Below, in pieces: positions 16,721-28,728 of a stretch of DNA of 64,000 nucleotides. The stretch's first letter is position 1; every line of letters starts with the position of its first letter. The notes below the pieces were generated by a model. The model was not told where the DNA came from. It made no database searches and worked only from the letters and a program-made list of their open reading frames with translations. The position numbers and the translations under genes are program-made. Origin of the DNA: Neomegalonema sp. (lineage in GTDB: Bacteria; Pseudomonadota; Alphaproteobacteria; Rhodobacterales; Rhodobacteraceae); assembly GCA_022760435.1 (NCBI GenBank), contig JALEFY010000006.1:1-64000 (forward strand), given 5' to 3'.

Positions 16721-18292
16721 ATGGCTGCACCATTTGATCTGAACGATGACAGCGTCGTCGTCATCATCGGGACCGGCGCGGGCGGCGGGGTCCTCGCCAA
16801 CGAGCTCGCACAAAAGGGGATCAGCGTCGTCTCGCTCGAGGCAGGCGCCCGCCACACGCCGGAGGATTTCATCAATGACGAGTGGGAGAGTTTCGGGCAG
16901 CTTGCCTGGGTCGATCCGCGCACAACCAGCGGCGATTGGCGGGTGGCCAAGGACTTTTCGGGCCTGCCTGCCTGGATCGTGAAATCGGTCGGCGGCACCA
17001 CCCAGCACTGGGCTGGCGCGTCGCTGCGCTTTCAGGAGCATGAGTGGAAGGCCGCGAGCACCTATGGCGCGGTTCAGGGCGCCAACCTGCTCGACTGGCC
17101 GATTGATGGTGCCGAGATGGCTCCGTGGTACGCCAAGGCCGAAGACAAGCTCGGGGTGACGCGCACCGGCGGGCGTCCGGGATTGCCGGGCAATAACAAC
17201 TACCTGGTTTTCGAGAAGGGGGCGAAAGCGCTCGGCTATAAGGAAGTCCATACCGGCCGAATGGCGATCAACTCCGAATGGTATGATGATCGGATGTCCT
17301 GCCAACAGACCGGTTTTTGTTTTCAGGGCTGCAAATGGGGCGCGAAATGGTCGGCTGGCTATGTCGAGATCCCCAAAGGCGAGGCTACCGGCAATCTCGA
17401 GGTCCGCGAGAAGGCCCATGCCGCGCGCATCCTGCATGATGATGGCGGCAAGGTCACCGGGGTCGAGTATTTCGATGCCGATGGCGCGCTGCAAATGCAA
17501 AAGGCCCGCATCGTCTGCGTTGCCGGCAATTCCTTCGAGAGCCCGCGCCTGCTGCTCAATTCTGCCTCGGCGATGTTCCCGGACGGGCTCGCCAATTCCT
17601 CGGGGCAGGTCGGGCGCAATTACATGCGGCACATGACCGGCTCGGTCTATGCGACCTTCGACAAGCCGGTGAAGATGTGGCGCGGGACCACGATGGCAGG
17701 GATCATCCAGGACGAAGCGCGCCATGACCCCTCGCGCGGTTTTGTCGGCGGCTATGAACTGGAGACGCTGAGCCTTGGTATTCCGTTCATGGCGGCCTTC
17801 CTCGACCCGGGAGCCTGGGGGCGCGAGTTTACCTCTGCGCTCGACAGCTACGAGAACATGGCCGGCATGTGGATCGTTGGCGAGGACATGCCGCAGGAGA
17901 CCAACCGCGTCACGCTCAATCACGATGTGAAGGATCAATGGGGGCTGCCGGTGGTCAATGTCCATTTCGATGACCACCCGAACGACATCGCCATGCGAGG
18001 CCATGCCTACAAGCAGGGGACCGCGGTCTATGAGGCGGTCGGGGCGACACGGACCTTCCCGACCCCGCCCTATCCCTCGACCCATAATCTGGGCACCAAC
18101 CGGATGTCGGAAAAGGCCCGCGATGGGGTGGTCAACAAATGGGGGCAGACCCATGACATCGCCAACCTGTTCGTCTCAGACGGTAGTCAGTTCACGACGG
18201 GAGCGGCGGAGAACCCGACCTTGACCATCGTCGCGTTGGCGATCCGTCAGGCAGATCACATCGCCGCCGAGATGGCACGGGCCAATCTCTAG
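16721..18292 (+). CDS. GMC-family FAD oxidoreductase (alcohol/sugar dehydrogenase large subunit)
   Basis: 523 aa. The N-terminal FAD-binding loop is VIIGTGAGGGVLANELAQKG and the middle contains SVGGTTQHWAG. The C-terminal GMC_oxred_C part has LGTNRMSEKARDGVVN and the flavin-contacting SDGSQFTTGAAENPTLT. It oxidises alcohols, sugars or polyols in the periplasm together with the Tat-exported partner encoded 15 bp upstream. In family members of this shape electrons usually pass to a multihaem cytochrome c subunit, but none is encoded here, so the acceptor must be encoded elsewhere. The substrate cannot be told from sequence. Confidence 0.9.
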   Translation: MAAPFDLNDDSVVVIIGTGAGGGVLANELAQKGISVVSLEAGARHTPEDFINDEWESFGQLAWVDPRTTSGDWRVAKDFSGLPAWIVKSVGGTTQHWAGASLRFQEHEWKAASTYGAVQGANLLDWPIDGAEMAPWYAKAEDKLGVTRTGGRPGLPGNNNYLVFEKGAKALGYKEVHTGRMAINSEWYDDRMSCQQTGFCFQGCKWGAKWSAGYVEIPKGEATGNLEVREKAHAARILHDDGGKVTGVEYFDADGALQMQKARIVCVAGNSFESPRLLLNSASAMFPDGLANSSGQVGRNYMRHMTGSVYATFDKPVKMWRGTTMAGIIQDEARHDPSRGFVGGYELETLSLGIPFMAAFLDPGAWGREFTSALDSYENMAGMWIVGEDMPQETNRVTLNHDVKDQWGLPVVNVHFDDHPNDIAMRGHAYKQGTAVYEAVGATRTFPTPPYPSTHNLGTNRMSEKARDGVVNKWGQTHDIANLFVSDGSQFTTGAAENPTLTIVALAIRQADHIAAEMARANL

Positions 18293-18326
18293 GGGGTTGG
18301 CCGAGACTATGGCTCAAAACCATTTT

Positions 18327-18358
18327 GCCCGGCGCTTGGGTCGCCTTGCGCCGGGCAT
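18327..18358 (+). terminator. Hairpin after the GMC gene
   Basis: GCCCGGCGC / GCGCCGGGC with a 12-nt loop, between the convergent GMC and cbbR genes. There is no clear T-tract. Confidence 0.55.
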
Positions 18359-18372
18359 GCTCGCAGGGGCAT

Positions 18373-19305
18373 TCAGCCCAGATCGAGCTTTGGTATGAAG
18401 CGATCGGTGTGGGTGAGGATCCAGTCCCGTACCCGCTCGGCGCCCGGACTGCGTTGCAGATCGGGGTGGCTGAGCAGATACCATTGCCGATAGATCGGCA
18501 CACCTTCGGTGCAGAGCGTCACCAACCTGCCGGTCCGGATCTCATCAGCGACGGTATGGGCAGAGATCAGCGCCACCCCAAGGCCGCAAAGCACCGCTTG
18601 CTTGATGGTCTCGTTCGAGGCCATCTCGACGGTCTCAACTTCATACCCTTCGGCCAGATCATCGAGGAAACGGGTGGTGAGGATCCGCGTGCCGGAACCG
18701 GGCTCACGCAGGACGAAGCGTTCCTTGATGAGATCTTGCGCGCAGACCTGGCGCTGATGGGCGAGGGGGTGATCGGCGGCGGCGATGATGACATGCGGGT
18801 GCTGGCACAGTGATGTGGCCGGTATGAGCGGCTCGCGCGGGGGGCGGCCCATGATGCACAGGTCATATTCGCCGCGCGCCAGCGCCCCGATGGTTGTGGC
18901 GCGGTTGCCGATTCTCAAATTGATCGTGATTTCAGGCATTTGCGCACGCAGCTCTGCGACAATTTTGGGCGCGAAATACTTCGCCGTGCTCACCACGCCA
19001 AGGATGACGCTGCCGCTTTTACCCTCATTCAGAGCATCGATCACGGTGATGGCGCGCTCGAGTGACGCACGTGCATCGGCATAGGCCACCAGCAGCGCCG
19101 CGCCTTGCGGGGTCGGCATGTTGCGCTCGCGTCCTTCGCGCTGGAGGAGCGGGGAGCCGATTGAATCCTCTAAAAGTTTCAATTGGTTATGAACGGCAGG
19201 CCCGGTGAGCCCCAGGCGCTCGGCGGCGGCGGCGATGGTGCCTTCATCAACGATTGTGTGCAGTGCACGCAATTGCTTCAGGGTGATCTGGTCAAGGCGC
19301 TTCAA
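18373..19305 (-). CDS. cbbR: LysR-type regulator of the Calvin-cycle operon
   Basis: 310 aa. The N-terminal winged helix begins KRLDQITLKQLRALHTIVDE and continues with a typical LysR recognition region (TGPAVHNQLKLLE). The C-terminal two-lobed co-inducer domain starts around residue 90 (GSVILGVVSTAKYFAPKIV). It is transcribed divergently from cbbF, the classic position of CbbR, which activates cbb genes in response to phosphorylated sugars or NADPH. The start is a TTG at 19305 with AGGA six bases upstream; no ATG in this frame would retain the HTH. Confidence 0.93.
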   Translation of the reverse strand: MKRLDQITLKQLRALHTIVDEGTIAAAAERLGLTGPAVHNQLKLLEDSIGSPLLQREGRERNMPTPQGAALLVAYADARASLERAITVIDALNEGKSGSVILGVVSTAKYFAPKIVAELRAQMPEITINLRIGNRATTIGALARGEYDLCIMGRPPREPLIPATSLCQHPHVIIAAADHPLAHQRQVCAQDLIKERFVLREPGSGTRILTTRFLDDLAEGYEVETVEMASNETIKQAVLCGLGVALISAHTVADEIRTGRLVTLCTEGVPIYRQWYLLSHPDLQRSPGAERVRDWILTHTDRFIPKLDLG

Positions 19306-19430
19306 TTTTTCCTACGGTCAAGTCAGAATTATTAGATTTCATTTAACTTTAGCCCGCGGAATGATCAGGGGGCAAGCGCAACTCGCAAAAAGATGAGGGC
19401 GCTGGGGAAACGCCGCAGGGAGGCAAGGCT
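19306..19430. promoter_or_regulatory. cbbR-cbbF divergent control region
   Basis: A short AT-rich island (19322-19350) in otherwise GC-rich DNA. It contains TTA-N7-TCA at 19329-19341, matching the TNA-N7-TNA half-site described for CbbR. GGGAGGCAAGG just before 19431 is the cbbF ribosome-binding site. Confidence 0.5.
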
Positions 19431-20435
19431 ATGAAGCCAATGCTTGAGATACAGGGCCCCGCCCTTTCGCCGGAAGTGTTTCCGATCATGGAGGCGCTCT
19501 GCCAGGTCGCGGCCGGGCTCTCGACAACGATCGCCAATGGTCCGCTGGGTGGCAAGCTCGGCGCTGAGGTTGGCGAGAACAGTGATGGCGACACCCAGAA
19601 GGCTCTCGATGTCATCGCCGATGAAGCCTTCACCCAGGCTTTGCGCGGGACCGGGGTGCGCTGGTACGCCTCCGAAGAATGTGACAGCGTGGTCGAGATC
19701 GATGGCACTGGCAGCATGGCGCTGGCCATCGACCCGCTCGACGGGTCCTCGAACATCAATGCGAATGTGTCTATCGGGACGATCTTCGGCATCCAGCCAG
19801 CGATTGACGACCCGGATGGCACCTTCTTGCGTCCCGGCCGTCATCTGGTCGCCTCGGGCTATTTCATCTATGGCCCGCATACGGCCTTGATCGCGACTTT
19901 CGGCGATGGCGTCCGGCAGTTCATCTATGATCGCGAGCGCGGCCAGTTCCGCGAAGCGCCGGGTGCGCCCTCGATCCCCGACGAGGCCAGCGAGTTCGCC
20001 ATCAACGCCTCGAATTACCGGCACTGGTCCAAGCCGGTGCGCGCCTATATCGACGATTGCATTGCCGGTGCCGAAGGCCCTCGCGGCAAGAATTTCAACA
20101 TGCGCTGGGTAGCGTCTCTGGTGGCGGAGACCCATCGGATCATGAGCCGGGGCGGCATTTTTCTCTACCCGGCGGATCAGCGCAATGGCTATGGGCGCGG
20201 GCGCTTGCGCCTTGTCTATGAGTGCGCGCCGATCGCCTTTCTGGTCGAGCAGGCTGGCGGCAAGGCGACCGATTGCGTGAACCGGATCCTTGATCGCACG
20301 CCGGATGCGCTGCATGCCCGCACCCCTTTCGTCTTTGGCACCGCCGACAAGGTCGAGCGCGTCATCAGCTATCACGAGCTGCCTGAGAATGAAGTCGCTG
20401 CGCTGTTTGGCAAGCGCGGCCTGTTTCGATCCTGA
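19431..20435 (+). CDS. cbbF: Fructose-1,6-bisphosphatase class I
   Basis: 334 aa. It dephosphorylates fructose-1,6-bisphosphate (and probably sedoheptulose-1,7-bisphosphate) in the regenerative phase of the Calvin cycle. The metal and phosphate site [11 protein letters not shown] is intact, preceded by the EE of YASEECDSV and followed by GGIFLYPAD and the late [16 protein letters not shown]. First gene of the cbb operon, 27 bp before cbbP. Confidence 0.95.
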   Translation: MKPMLEIQGPALSPEVFPIMEALCQVAAGLSTTIANGPLGGKLGAEVGENSDGDTQKALDVIADEAFTQALRGTGVRWYASEECDSVVEIDGTGSMALAIDPLDGSSNINANVSIGTIFGIQPAIDDPDGTFLRPGRHLVASGYFIYGPHTALIATFGDGVRQFIYDRERGQFREAPGAPSIPDEASEFAINASNYRHWSKPVRAYIDDCIAGAEGPRGKNFNMRWVASLVAETHRIMSRGGIFLYPADQRNGYGRGRLRLVYECAPIAFLVEQAGGKATDCVNRILDRTPDALHARTPFVFGTADKVERVISYHELPENEVAALFGKRGLFRS

Positions 20436-20461
20436 CCTCCGATTGCAAGGGCCTGAATTTC

Positions 20462-21334
20462 ATGTCGAAAAAACATCCCATTATCTCGGTGACCGGTTCG
20501 TCGGGCGCGGGAACCACTACGGTCAAGGCGACCTTTGACCAGATCTTTCGCCGCGAGGGCATCCAGACGGTCTCGATCGAGGGCGATGCCTTTCACCGCT
20601 ACGACCGGGCGGCGATGAAGGCCGAACTCGAAAAGCGCAAGGCCGTGGGCGACGAGACCTTCAGCCATTTCAGCTATGACGCCAATGAGCTTGAAAAGCT
20701 CGAGGAGGTGTTTCGCGTCTATGGCGAAACCGGGGGTGGGCAGACCCGTCACTACATCCATAACGAGGCCGAGGGCGCGCGCTATGGCGGCAGCCCTGGC
20801 ACCTTCACCGACTGGAAGCCGTTCGAGGATGGCTCGGACCTGCTGTTCTATGAGGGGCTGCACGGGGCGGTGGTCAATGACACCGTCAATATCGCGGGTC
20901 ATGCCGATCTGAAGATCGGGGTTGTGCCGGTGATCAATCTCGAATGGATCCAGAAGATCCATCGCGACCGGGCCCAGCGCGGCTACACCACCGAGGCGGT
21001 GACCGACACCATCTTGCGCCGGATGCATGCCTATGTGCACTGCATCTGCCCGCAATTCTCCGAGACCGATATCAACTTCCAGCGCGTGCCGGTGGTCGAT
21101 ACCTCGAACCCGTTCATCGCCCGCTGGATCCCGACCGCCGATGAGAGCCTCGTCGTGATCCGGTTCAAGAGCCCGCGCGGGATCGATTTTCCGTACCTGA
21201 CCTCGATGATCCATGACAGCTGGATGACCCGCGCCAACTCGCTGGTGATCCCGGGCGGCAAGATGGATCTCGCCATGCAGCTGATCTTCACCCCGATGAT
21301 CGACCGGCTGGTCCAGCAATCCAGATGCGCCTGA
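20462..21334 (+). CDS. cbbP: Phosphoribulokinase
   Basis: 290 aa, the short bacterial (class I) form. P-loop [11 protein letters not shown] at residues 12-22, then [11 protein letters not shown] and the activity-linked FYEGLHGAV with the catalytic aspartate nearby. It makes ribulose-1,5-bisphosphate from ribulose-5-phosphate and ATP. The class is typically activated by NADH. It ends 8 bp before the cbbT start. Confidence 0.96.
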   Translation: MSKKHPIISVTGSSGAGTTTVKATFDQIFRREGIQTVSIEGDAFHRYDRAAMKAELEKRKAVGDETFSHFSYDANELEKLEEVFRVYGETGGGQTRHYIHNEAEGARYGGSPGTFTDWKPFEDGSDLLFYEGLHGAVVNDTVNIAGHADLKIGVVPVINLEWIQKIHRDRAQRGYTTEAVTDTILRRMHAYVHCICPQFSETDINFQRVPVVDTSNPFIARWIPTADESLVVIRFKSPRGIDFPYLTSMIHDSWMTRANSLVIPGGKMDLAMQLIFTPMIDRLVQQSRCA

Positions 21335-21342
21335 GGAGCACG

Positions 21343-23340
21343 ATGATGAACATGCACACTCCCGTTATGGCCGATGAACGGCAGATGGCCAATGCGATCC
21401 GGGCGCTGACCATGGACGCGGTCGAGGCGGCGAAGTCCGGGCACCCGGGCGCGCCGATGGGGCTCGCGGATGTGGCCACGGTGCTCTTCAACCGCTTCCT
21501 CTCGATTGATCCAAGCGACGCCACCTGGCCCGATCGCGACCGCTTCGTGATGAGCGCGGGCCATGGCTCGATGCTGGTCTACGCGATCAACCATCTGCTC
21601 GGCTATGATGACATGGACATGGACCAGCTGCGCCGCTTCCGCCAGCTCGGAGCGCGCACCGCCGGCCATCCCGAATATGGGCATGCCAAGGGCATCGAGA
21701 CGACGACCGGTCCGCTGGGGCAGGGGATCTCGACCGCGGTCGGCATGGCGCTGGCGGAGCGGATGCATAATGCGCGCTTTGGCGACGGGCTGGTGGATCA
21801 CTACACCTATGTGCTCGCCGGGGATGGCTGCCTGATGGAGGGCATCAGCCATGAGGCGATCGACTTCGCCGGGCATCTGGGGCTCGGGCGGCTGATCGTG
21901 TTCTGGGACGACAACCAGATCACCATCGACGGCAAGACGGATCTGTCGACCTCGATGGATCAGGGCCAGCGCTTTGCTGCTGCGGGTTGGCATGTGCAGG
22001 CGGTGGATGGCCATGACAATGAGGCGATTGCCGCAGCGATCACCGCTGCGCGCGCCGATGCAAGGCCCTCGATGATCGCCTGCCGGACCGTGATCGGCAA
22101 GGGCGCGCCGAACATGGGCGGCAGTCACAAGGTCCATGGCGCGCCGCTCGGTGCCGACGAGATCGCGGCCACCCGCACCGCCCTGGGCTGGACTGCTCCG
22201 GCCTTCGAGGTCCCGGCCGAGGTCAAATCGGCCTGGGAAGCGGTGGCGGCGCGCGGCGCTGCCAAGCGGGCCGCGTGGGAAGCGCGCAAGGCGTCAGACC
22301 CGAAGGCAGATGCCTTTGCCGCCTCGCTCGCCGCCCCCAACGCCTCGGCGCTGCACGCGGCGATGACCACGCACAAGGCGCGGCTCTCGACCGATCAGCC
22401 GAAGGTTGCGACCCGCAAATCCTCGGAGATGGCGCTGGAGGTGGTCAACGCGATCCTGCCCAATTCCATCGGCGGCTCGGCGGATCTGACCGGCTCGAAC
22501 AATACCAAGACCTCGGCGATGCGGCCGGTGAGCAAGGCTGATTATTCGGGCGACTACATCCATTACGGCATCCGCGAGCACGGCATGGCGGCGGCGATGA
22601 ACGGGATTGCGCTGCATGGCGGGTTTTTCGCCTATGGCGGCACCTTCCTCGCCTTTGCCGATTACTGCCGCCCCGCCATTCGGCTCTCGGCGCTGATGGG
22701 AGTGCCGGTCGCCTATGTCATGACCCATGACAGCATCGGGCTCGGCGAGGATGGCCCGACCCACCAGCCGGTCGAGACCATCGCGAGCCTGCGCGCGATG
22801 CCGAACCTTCTGGTCCTGCGCCCGGCGGATACGGTGGAGGCGGCGGAGGCCTGGCAGATCGCCGCGACCTCCGAGCGCATGCCGACGCTGCTCTGCCTCT
22901 CGCGCCAGAACCTGCCGACCCTGCGCACCCGCCATTCGGAGGAGAACCTCACCAAACGCGGCGCCTATGTGCTGCGCGAGACCGCTGGCAAGCGCGATGT
23001 CACCCTGATCGCCACCGGCTCCGAGCTTGAACTGGCGGTCAGCGCCGCCGAGGAACTTGCTGCACAAGGGATTGCGGCGGCGGTGGTCTCGGCCCCCTGC
23101 TTCGAGCTCTTCGCGCTGCAAGGCGACGCCTATCGGCGCGAGGTGCTCGGTACCGCGCCTCGGGTCGGGATCGAGGCCGCGATCCGCCAGGGCTGGGACC
23201 TGCTTTTGCGCCCCGAGGATGGCTTTGTCGGCATGACCGGCTTTGGCGCCTCCGCACCCGCCCCCGATCTCTACCGCCATTTCGGCATCACCGCCGAGGC
23301 TGCCGCGACGGCTGCCAAAGCGCTCATCACCGCTGCCTGA
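21343..23340 (+). CDS. cbbT: Transketolase (Calvin-cycle copy)
   Basis: 665 aa from ATG 21343, chosen because GAGGAG lies six bases upstream; a longer frame begins at 21325 inside cbbP. It transfers two-carbon units between sugar phosphates using thiamine diphosphate. Motifs include [12 protein letters not shown], the TPP-binding [13 protein letters not shown] with GDD-type [10 protein letters not shown], and [12 protein letters not shown] with [10 protein letters not shown] in the pyrimidine domain. A second transketolase at 38547-40610 is clearly divergent and probably serves the pentose-phosphate pathway. Confidence 0.95.
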   Translation: MMNMHTPVMADERQMANAIRALTMDAVEAAKSGHPGAPMGLADVATVLFNRFLSIDPSDATWPDRDRFVMSAGHGSMLVYAINHLLGYDDMDMDQLRRFRQLGARTAGHPEYGHAKGIETTTGPLGQGISTAVGMALAERMHNARFGDGLVDHYTYVLAGDGCLMEGISHEAIDFAGHLGLGRLIVFWDDNQITIDGKTDLSTSMDQGQRFAAAGWHVQAVDGHDNEAIAAAITAARADARPSMIACRTVIGKGAPNMGGSHKVHGAPLGADEIAATRTALGWTAPAFEVPAEVKSAWEAVAARGAAKRAAWEARKASDPKADAFAASLAAPNASALHAAMTTHKARLSTDQPKVATRKSSEMALEVVNAILPNSIGGSADLTGSNNTKTSAMRPVSKADYSGDYIHYGIREHGMAAAMNGIALHGGFFAYGGTFLAFADYCRPAIRLSALMGVPVAYVMTHDSIGLGEDGPTHQPVETIASLRAMPNLLVLRPADTVEAAEAWQIAATSERMPTLLCLSRQNLPTLRTRHSEENLTKRGAYVLRETAGKRDVTLIATGSELELAVSAAEELAAQGIAAAVVSAPCFELFALQGDAYRREVLGTAPRVGIEAAIRQGWDLLLRPEDGFVGMTGFGASAPAPDLYRHFGITAEAAATAAKALITAA

Positions 23341-23360
23341 GCGAGGAAGGAAACCAGACC

Positions 23361-24440
23361 ATGGCACTCATCACATTGCGCCAGTTGCTCGATCACGCCG
23401 CCGAGAATGATTACGGCGTGCCAGCCTTCAACATCAACAACATGGAGCAGGGGCTCGCGATCATGCGCGCGGCCGAGGCAGTAGATGCGCCGGTGATCCT
23501 GCAAGCCTCCCGCGGGGCGCGCAAATATGCGGGCGATGTCATGCTGCGCCACATGGTCGAGGCGTTGGCGGAGATGTTCCCGTCCAACCCGATCGTGCTG
23601 CACCAGGACCATGGCAATAACGACGCCACCTGCCTCTCGGCGATCCGCCACGGCTTCACGTCGGTGATGATGGATGGCTCGCTGGAGGAGGACATGAAAA
23701 CCCCGGCCTCCTATGACTACAATGTCGAGATCACCCGCCGGGTGACGACGGCGGCCCATGCGGTCGGTGCGTCGGTGGAAGGGGAGCTCGGGGTTCTGGG
23801 CTCGCTGGAGACCGGCGAGGCGGGCGAGGAAGACGGCTCGGGCGCGGTCGGCAAGCTCAGCCATGACCAGCTTCTGACTGACCCGGATCAGGCGGTGGAT
23901 TTCGTGCGCCGGACCAAATGCGATGCGCTGGCGATCGCGTGCGGCACCAGCCACGGCGCCTACAAGTTCTCGCGCCAGCCCGATGGCGACATCCTCTCGA
24001 TGCAGACCATTGCCGCGATCCACGAAAAGCTGCCGGGCACCCATCTGGTGATGCATGGCTCCTCCTCGGTGCCGCAAGCGCTTCAGGATCTCATCAATCG
24101 CTATAGCGGCGAGATGCCCCAGACCTACGGGGTGCCGGTTGAGGAGATCGAGCGCGGGATCTCGATGGGCGTGCGCAAGGTCAATATCGACACCGATTGC
24201 CGGATGGCGATGACCGGCATGTTCCGCAAGGTCGCAGCCGAAAAGCCCGGCGAGTTCGATCCGCGCAAGTTCATGATCCCGGCGATGGATGAGCTCGAGA
24301 AGCTCTGCCGCGATCGTTTCGAGCGCTTTGGCACCGCCGGGCAGGCGGCACGGATCAAGCCGATCTCGATGGATGCCATGGCCGCGCGCTACGCCTCCGG
24401 CGCCCTCGATCCGCAGATCACCACGCAGGCCGCTGCCTGA
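23361..24440 (+). CDS. cbbA: Fructose-bisphosphate aldolase class II
   Basis: 359 aa. A zinc-dependent aldolase of the Calvin-cycle type that condenses triose phosphates to fructose-1,6-bisphosphate. The zinc-site region VLHQDHGNN, the acidic [21 protein letters not shown] and the glycine loop VMHGSSSVP are all present, followed by [15 protein letters not shown]. It lies 20 bp after cbbT with its own AGGAAGGAAA and 41 bp before cbbL. Confidence 0.96.
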   Translation: MALITLRQLLDHAAENDYGVPAFNINNMEQGLAIMRAAEAVDAPVILQASRGARKYAGDVMLRHMVEALAEMFPSNPIVLHQDHGNNDATCLSAIRHGFTSVMMDGSLEEDMKTPASYDYNVEITRRVTTAAHAVGASVEGELGVLGSLETGEAGEEDGSGAVGKLSHDQLLTDPDQAVDFVRRTKCDALAIACGTSHGAYKFSRQPDGDILSMQTIAAIHEKLPGTHLVMHGSSSVPQALQDLINRYSGEMPQTYGVPVEEIERGISMGVRKVNIDTDCRMAMTGMFRKVAAEKPGEFDPRKFMIPAMDELEKLCRDRFERFGTAGQAARIKPISMDAMAARYASGALDPQITTQAAA

Positions 24441-24478
24441 GCGCCGCCGCCGCACCGTATTCAACCAAAGGAGATTGA

Positions 24479-25969
<1,491 letters not shown>

Positions 25970-25980
25970 GGAGACCCGAC

Positions 25981-26370
25981 ATGCGTATCACTCAAGGCTG
26001 TTTTTCCTTTCTGCCCGATCTCGATGACGAGCAGGTCTCCCGGCAGGTCGAGTATATCCTTGGCCGCGATTGGGCGGTGAGCCTCGAATACTCCTACGAC
26101 CCGCATCCGCGGAACACCTATTGGGAGATGTGGGGCAACCCGATGTTCGATCTCAAGGACGCCAAGGGCGTGATGATGGAGCTCGACGAGTGCCGCAAGG
26201 CGCATCCGGAGGCCTATATCCGCATCCAGGCCTTCGACAACACGCGCGGATGGGAGACGGTGATGATGTCCTTCATCGTCAACCGCCCCTCCACCGAGCC
26301 GAAATTCGAGATGACCCGGATGGAACACGAGAGCCGCTCGCAGAAATACGGCTGGAAGCCGGTCGTCTGA
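25981..26370 (+). CDS. cbbS: RuBisCO small subunit, form IC
   Basis: 129 aa. It starts MRITQGCFSFLPDLDDEQVS, typical of red-type small subunits, and has the C-terminal extension (ESRSQKYGWKPVV) that forms the beta-hairpin in the central pore of form IC/ID enzymes. The ATG at 25981 has TAAGGAGACC upstream, overlapping the end of cbbL. A strong hairpin follows before cbbX. Confidence 0.97.
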   Translation: MRITQGCFSFLPDLDDEQVSRQVEYILGRDWAVSLEYSYDPHPRNTYWEMWGNPMFDLKDAKGVMMELDECRKAHPEAYIRIQAFDNTRGWETVMMSFIVNRPSTEPKFEMTRMEHESRSQKYGWKPVV

Positions 26371-26394
26371 TCGAAAGGATCCCTCCTGAGAACT

Positions 26395-26430
26395 CCGGCG
26401 CCCTTGATCATGAAGGGGCGCCGGCTTTTT
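26395..26430 (+). terminator. Hairpin with T-run between cbbS and cbbX
   Basis: CCGGCGCCC / GGGGCGCCGG followed by CTTTTT. It can act as a partial terminator or 3' stabiliser that keeps cbbLS transcripts in excess over the downstream genes. cbbX starts 28 bp later. Confidence 0.75.
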
Positions 26431-26458
26431 GACCCTTTTGCAATGACAGGCGCATCCG

Positions 26459-27379
26459 ATGTCTCAAGCCCCGCAAACCGTCGATCTGGCCGCCGAATAC
26501 GAAGCCTCGGGCGTCGCCGAAGTGCTGCGCGAGCTTGACGAGACCCTGATCGGGCTCGGTCCGGTCAAGCAGCGCATTCGCGAGACTGCCGCCCTGTTGC
26601 TTGTGGACAAGGCGCGGCGTGATATGGGGCTCGCGACCGAGACGCCGACCCTGCATATGAGCTTCACCGGCAATCCCGGCACCGGCAAGACCACCGTGGC
26701 GTTGATGATGGCGGGGCTGCTGCATCGCTTGGGCTATGTGCGTAAGGGCCATCTGGTCACCGTCACCCGCGATGATCTGGTCGGCCAGTATATCGGCCAC
26801 ACTGCGCCCAAGACCAAGGAAGTGCTCAAGAAGGCGATGGGCGGGGTGCTGTTCATCGACGAGGCCTATTATCTCTACAAGCCCGATAATGAGCGCGATT
26901 ACGGGCAGGAGGCGATCGAGATCCTGCTTCAGGTGATGGAGAATAACCGCGACGATCTGGTGGTGATCATGGCCGGCTATGCCGATCGCATGGATCAGTT
27001 CTTTGCCGCCAATCCCGGCTTTCGCTCGCGCATCGCCCATCATATCGACTTTCCGGATTACAGCGATGATGAGCTGCTGCGCATCGCCCGCTCGATGCTG
27101 GCGGGGCAGAATTACAGCCTCGATGCGCAGGCGGAAGCCGCGATGGCGCAGTATATTGCGCTACGTCGGGATCAGCCCCATTTCGCCAATGCCCGCTCGA
27201 TCCGCAATGCGCTTGACCGCGCAAGGCTGCGTCAGGCAAACCGGCTGTTCAGTGAGGCGCGCGGGCCGCTCGATGCTGCGGCGCTGTCGCTGATCACCGA
27301 ACCCGATATCCGCGCGAGCCGCGTGTTTCGCGGTGGGCTCGATGTCGATCGCCCCGTGCCCGCACAAGCGGCAGAGTAG
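26459..27379 (+). CDS. cbbX: Red-type RuBisCO activase CbbX
   Basis: 306 aa, a single AAA+ domain. Walker A is [11 protein letters not shown] (about residues 70-80), Walker [12 protein letters not shown], sensor and arginine-finger region [16 protein letters not shown]. It remodels inhibited form IC RuBisCO by pulling on the large-subunit C-terminus, using ATP and activated by ribulose-1,5-bisphosphate. Conserved place directly after cbbLS. Confidence 0.96.
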   Translation: MSQAPQTVDLAAEYEASGVAEVLRELDETLIGLGPVKQRIRETAALLLVDKARRDMGLATETPTLHMSFTGNPGTGKTTVALMMAGLLHRLGYVRKGHLVTVTRDDLVGQYIGHTAPKTKEVLKKAMGGVLFIDEAYYLYKPDNERDYGQEAIEILLQVMENNRDDLVVIMAGYADRMDQFFAANPGFRSRIAHHIDFPDYSDDELLRIARSMLAGQNYSLDAQAEAAMAQYIALRRDQPHFANARSIRNALDRARLRQANRLFSEARGPLDAAALSLITEPDIRASRVFRGGLDVDRPVPAQAAE

Positions 27380-27460
27380 GGGCGCAGTAGGGGGCCGGGA
27401 TACCATGCGCCGCATCGGCGCTCCGATCCGCGAAACCTTGGATAAGCAGGAGACCAGACG

Positions 27461-28153
27461 ATGACCTTTGACCGCTCCATCAAGATCGCGCCGTCGATCC
27501 TGTCGGCCGATTTCGCCAATTTCGGCGCCGAGATCCGCGCGATCGAGGCGCAGGGCGCCGATTGGGTGCATGTGGATGTGATGGACGGGCATTTCGTGCC
27601 CAACCTCACCTTCGGCCCGCCAGCGGTGAAGGCGTTTCGCCCGCATGTGAAGACAGTGATGGATGTGCATCTGATGATCGCGCCGGTCGATCCGTACATC
27701 CAGGCCTATGCCGATGCCGGTGCGGATATCCTGACCGCGCATGTCGAGGCCGGTCCGCATATCCACCGCACCTTGCAAGCGATCCGGGGCGCGGGGATGA
27801 AGGCGGGCGTGGCGCTCAATCCCGGCACTCCGGCGGAGGCTGTGGCGCATGTGCTCGATCTGACCGATCTGATCTGCGTGATGACCGTGAACCCCGGCTT
27901 TGGCGGGCAGAAATTCATCGACATGAGCGCCAAGATCCGCGCCTTGCGGGCGATGATCGGTGATCGCCCGATCCATATCGAGATTGATGGCGGCGTGGAT
28001 CCTCGCACCGCGCCGAGTGTCGTCGCGGCCGGGGCGGATGTGCTGGTGGCGGGCTCTGCGGTGTTCAAGGGCGGCTCGGTCGATGCGCCGGAAGTCTATG
28101 GCACCAATATCCGCGCAATCCGCCAGGCCGCCCAGACCAGCCTTGCCGCCTGA
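27461..28153 (+). CDS. cbbE: Ribulose-phosphate 3-epimerase
   Basis: 230 aa TIM barrel. It starts [19 protein letters not shown], has the metal-binding [17 protein letters not shown] and HLMI, and the phosphate loop [11 protein letters not shown] with EIDGGV later. It interconverts xylulose-5-phosphate and ribulose-5-phosphate, supplying cbbP. CAGGAGACC before the ATG; 20 bp from the following gene. Confidence 0.95.
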   Translation: MTFDRSIKIAPSILSADFANFGAEIRAIEAQGADWVHVDVMDGHFVPNLTFGPPAVKAFRPHVKTVMDVHLMIAPVDPYIQAYADAGADILTAHVEAGPHIHRTLQAIRGAGMKAGVALNPGTPAEAVAHVLDLTDLICVMTVNPGFGGQKFIDMSAKIRALRAMIGDRPIHIEIDGGVDPRTAPSVVAAGADVLVAGSAVFKGGSVDAPEVYGTNIRAIRQAAQTSLAA

Positions 28154-28172
28154 GATCGGATAAGGGGGAGAT

Positions 28173-28727
28173 ATGGCCGTCAACACACCGATCTGCGATT
28201 TTGGCTGGCAGGCCGAACCCTTCAGCCTTCGCGCGACCGATGGCGCTTTGGTCTCGCTCGAAGAGATCAAGGGCGCGCGCGGTACGCTGATCATGTTCAT
28301 CTGCAACCATTGCCCCTATGTGCTCGCGGTGCTCGATCGCATCGAGCGTGATGCGCGGGAGTTGCAGGACCTTGGCATCGGCGTTGCCGCGATCTGCTCG
28401 AATGATGCGGTCAGCCACCCGGCCGACAGTTTCGAGAAGATGGGAGAAATGGCGCACAAGCGCGGCTTTTCCTTCCCCTATCTGCATGACGAGGATCAGT
28501 CGGTTGCTCGCGCTTATGGCGCGGTGTGCACGCCCGACTTCTTTGGCTTCAACGCCGATCTAGGCTTGCAATATCGCGGGCGCCTCGATGCCTCGCGTAA
28601 GCAGAGCGGCCCGGCAGACCTGCGCCGCGACCTCTTCGAGGCGATGGAGCAGGTCGCGCGAACCGGCATTGGCCCGCAAGAGCAGATCCCGTCCATGGGC
28701 TGTTCGATCAAATGGAAGGCTGCCTGA
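28173..28727 (+). CDS. Thioredoxin-like (AhpC/TSA-type) protein in the cbb operon
   Basis: 184 aa, cytoplasmic, no signal peptide. A thioredoxin fold with CNHCP in place of CGPC near residue 48, preceded by LIMFI and followed by the insert ICSNDAVSHPADSFEKMGEM. This group is often annotated as thioredoxin family or peroxiredoxin-like and its substrate is not known. It lies 20 bp after cbbE and 1 bp before cbbZ, so it is almost certainly co-transcribed with the carbon-fixation genes. A role in redox control or protection of cycle enzymes is an inference only. Confidence 0.88.
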   Translation: MAVNTPICDFGWQAEPFSLRATDGALVSLEEIKGARGTLIMFICNHCPYVLAVLDRIERDARELQDLGIGVAAICSNDAVSHPADSFEKMGEMAHKRGFSFPYLHDEDQSVARAYGAVCTPDFFGFNADLGLQYRGRLDASRKQSGPADLRRDLFEAMEQVARTGIGPQEQIPSMGCSIKWKAA

Positions 28728-28728
28728 C

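Noticed and set aside
21343..23340. Two transketolases as an assembly duplication
   Set aside because: cbbT and tkt differ throughout in protein sequence and lie in different, consistent contexts, so they are real paralogues.
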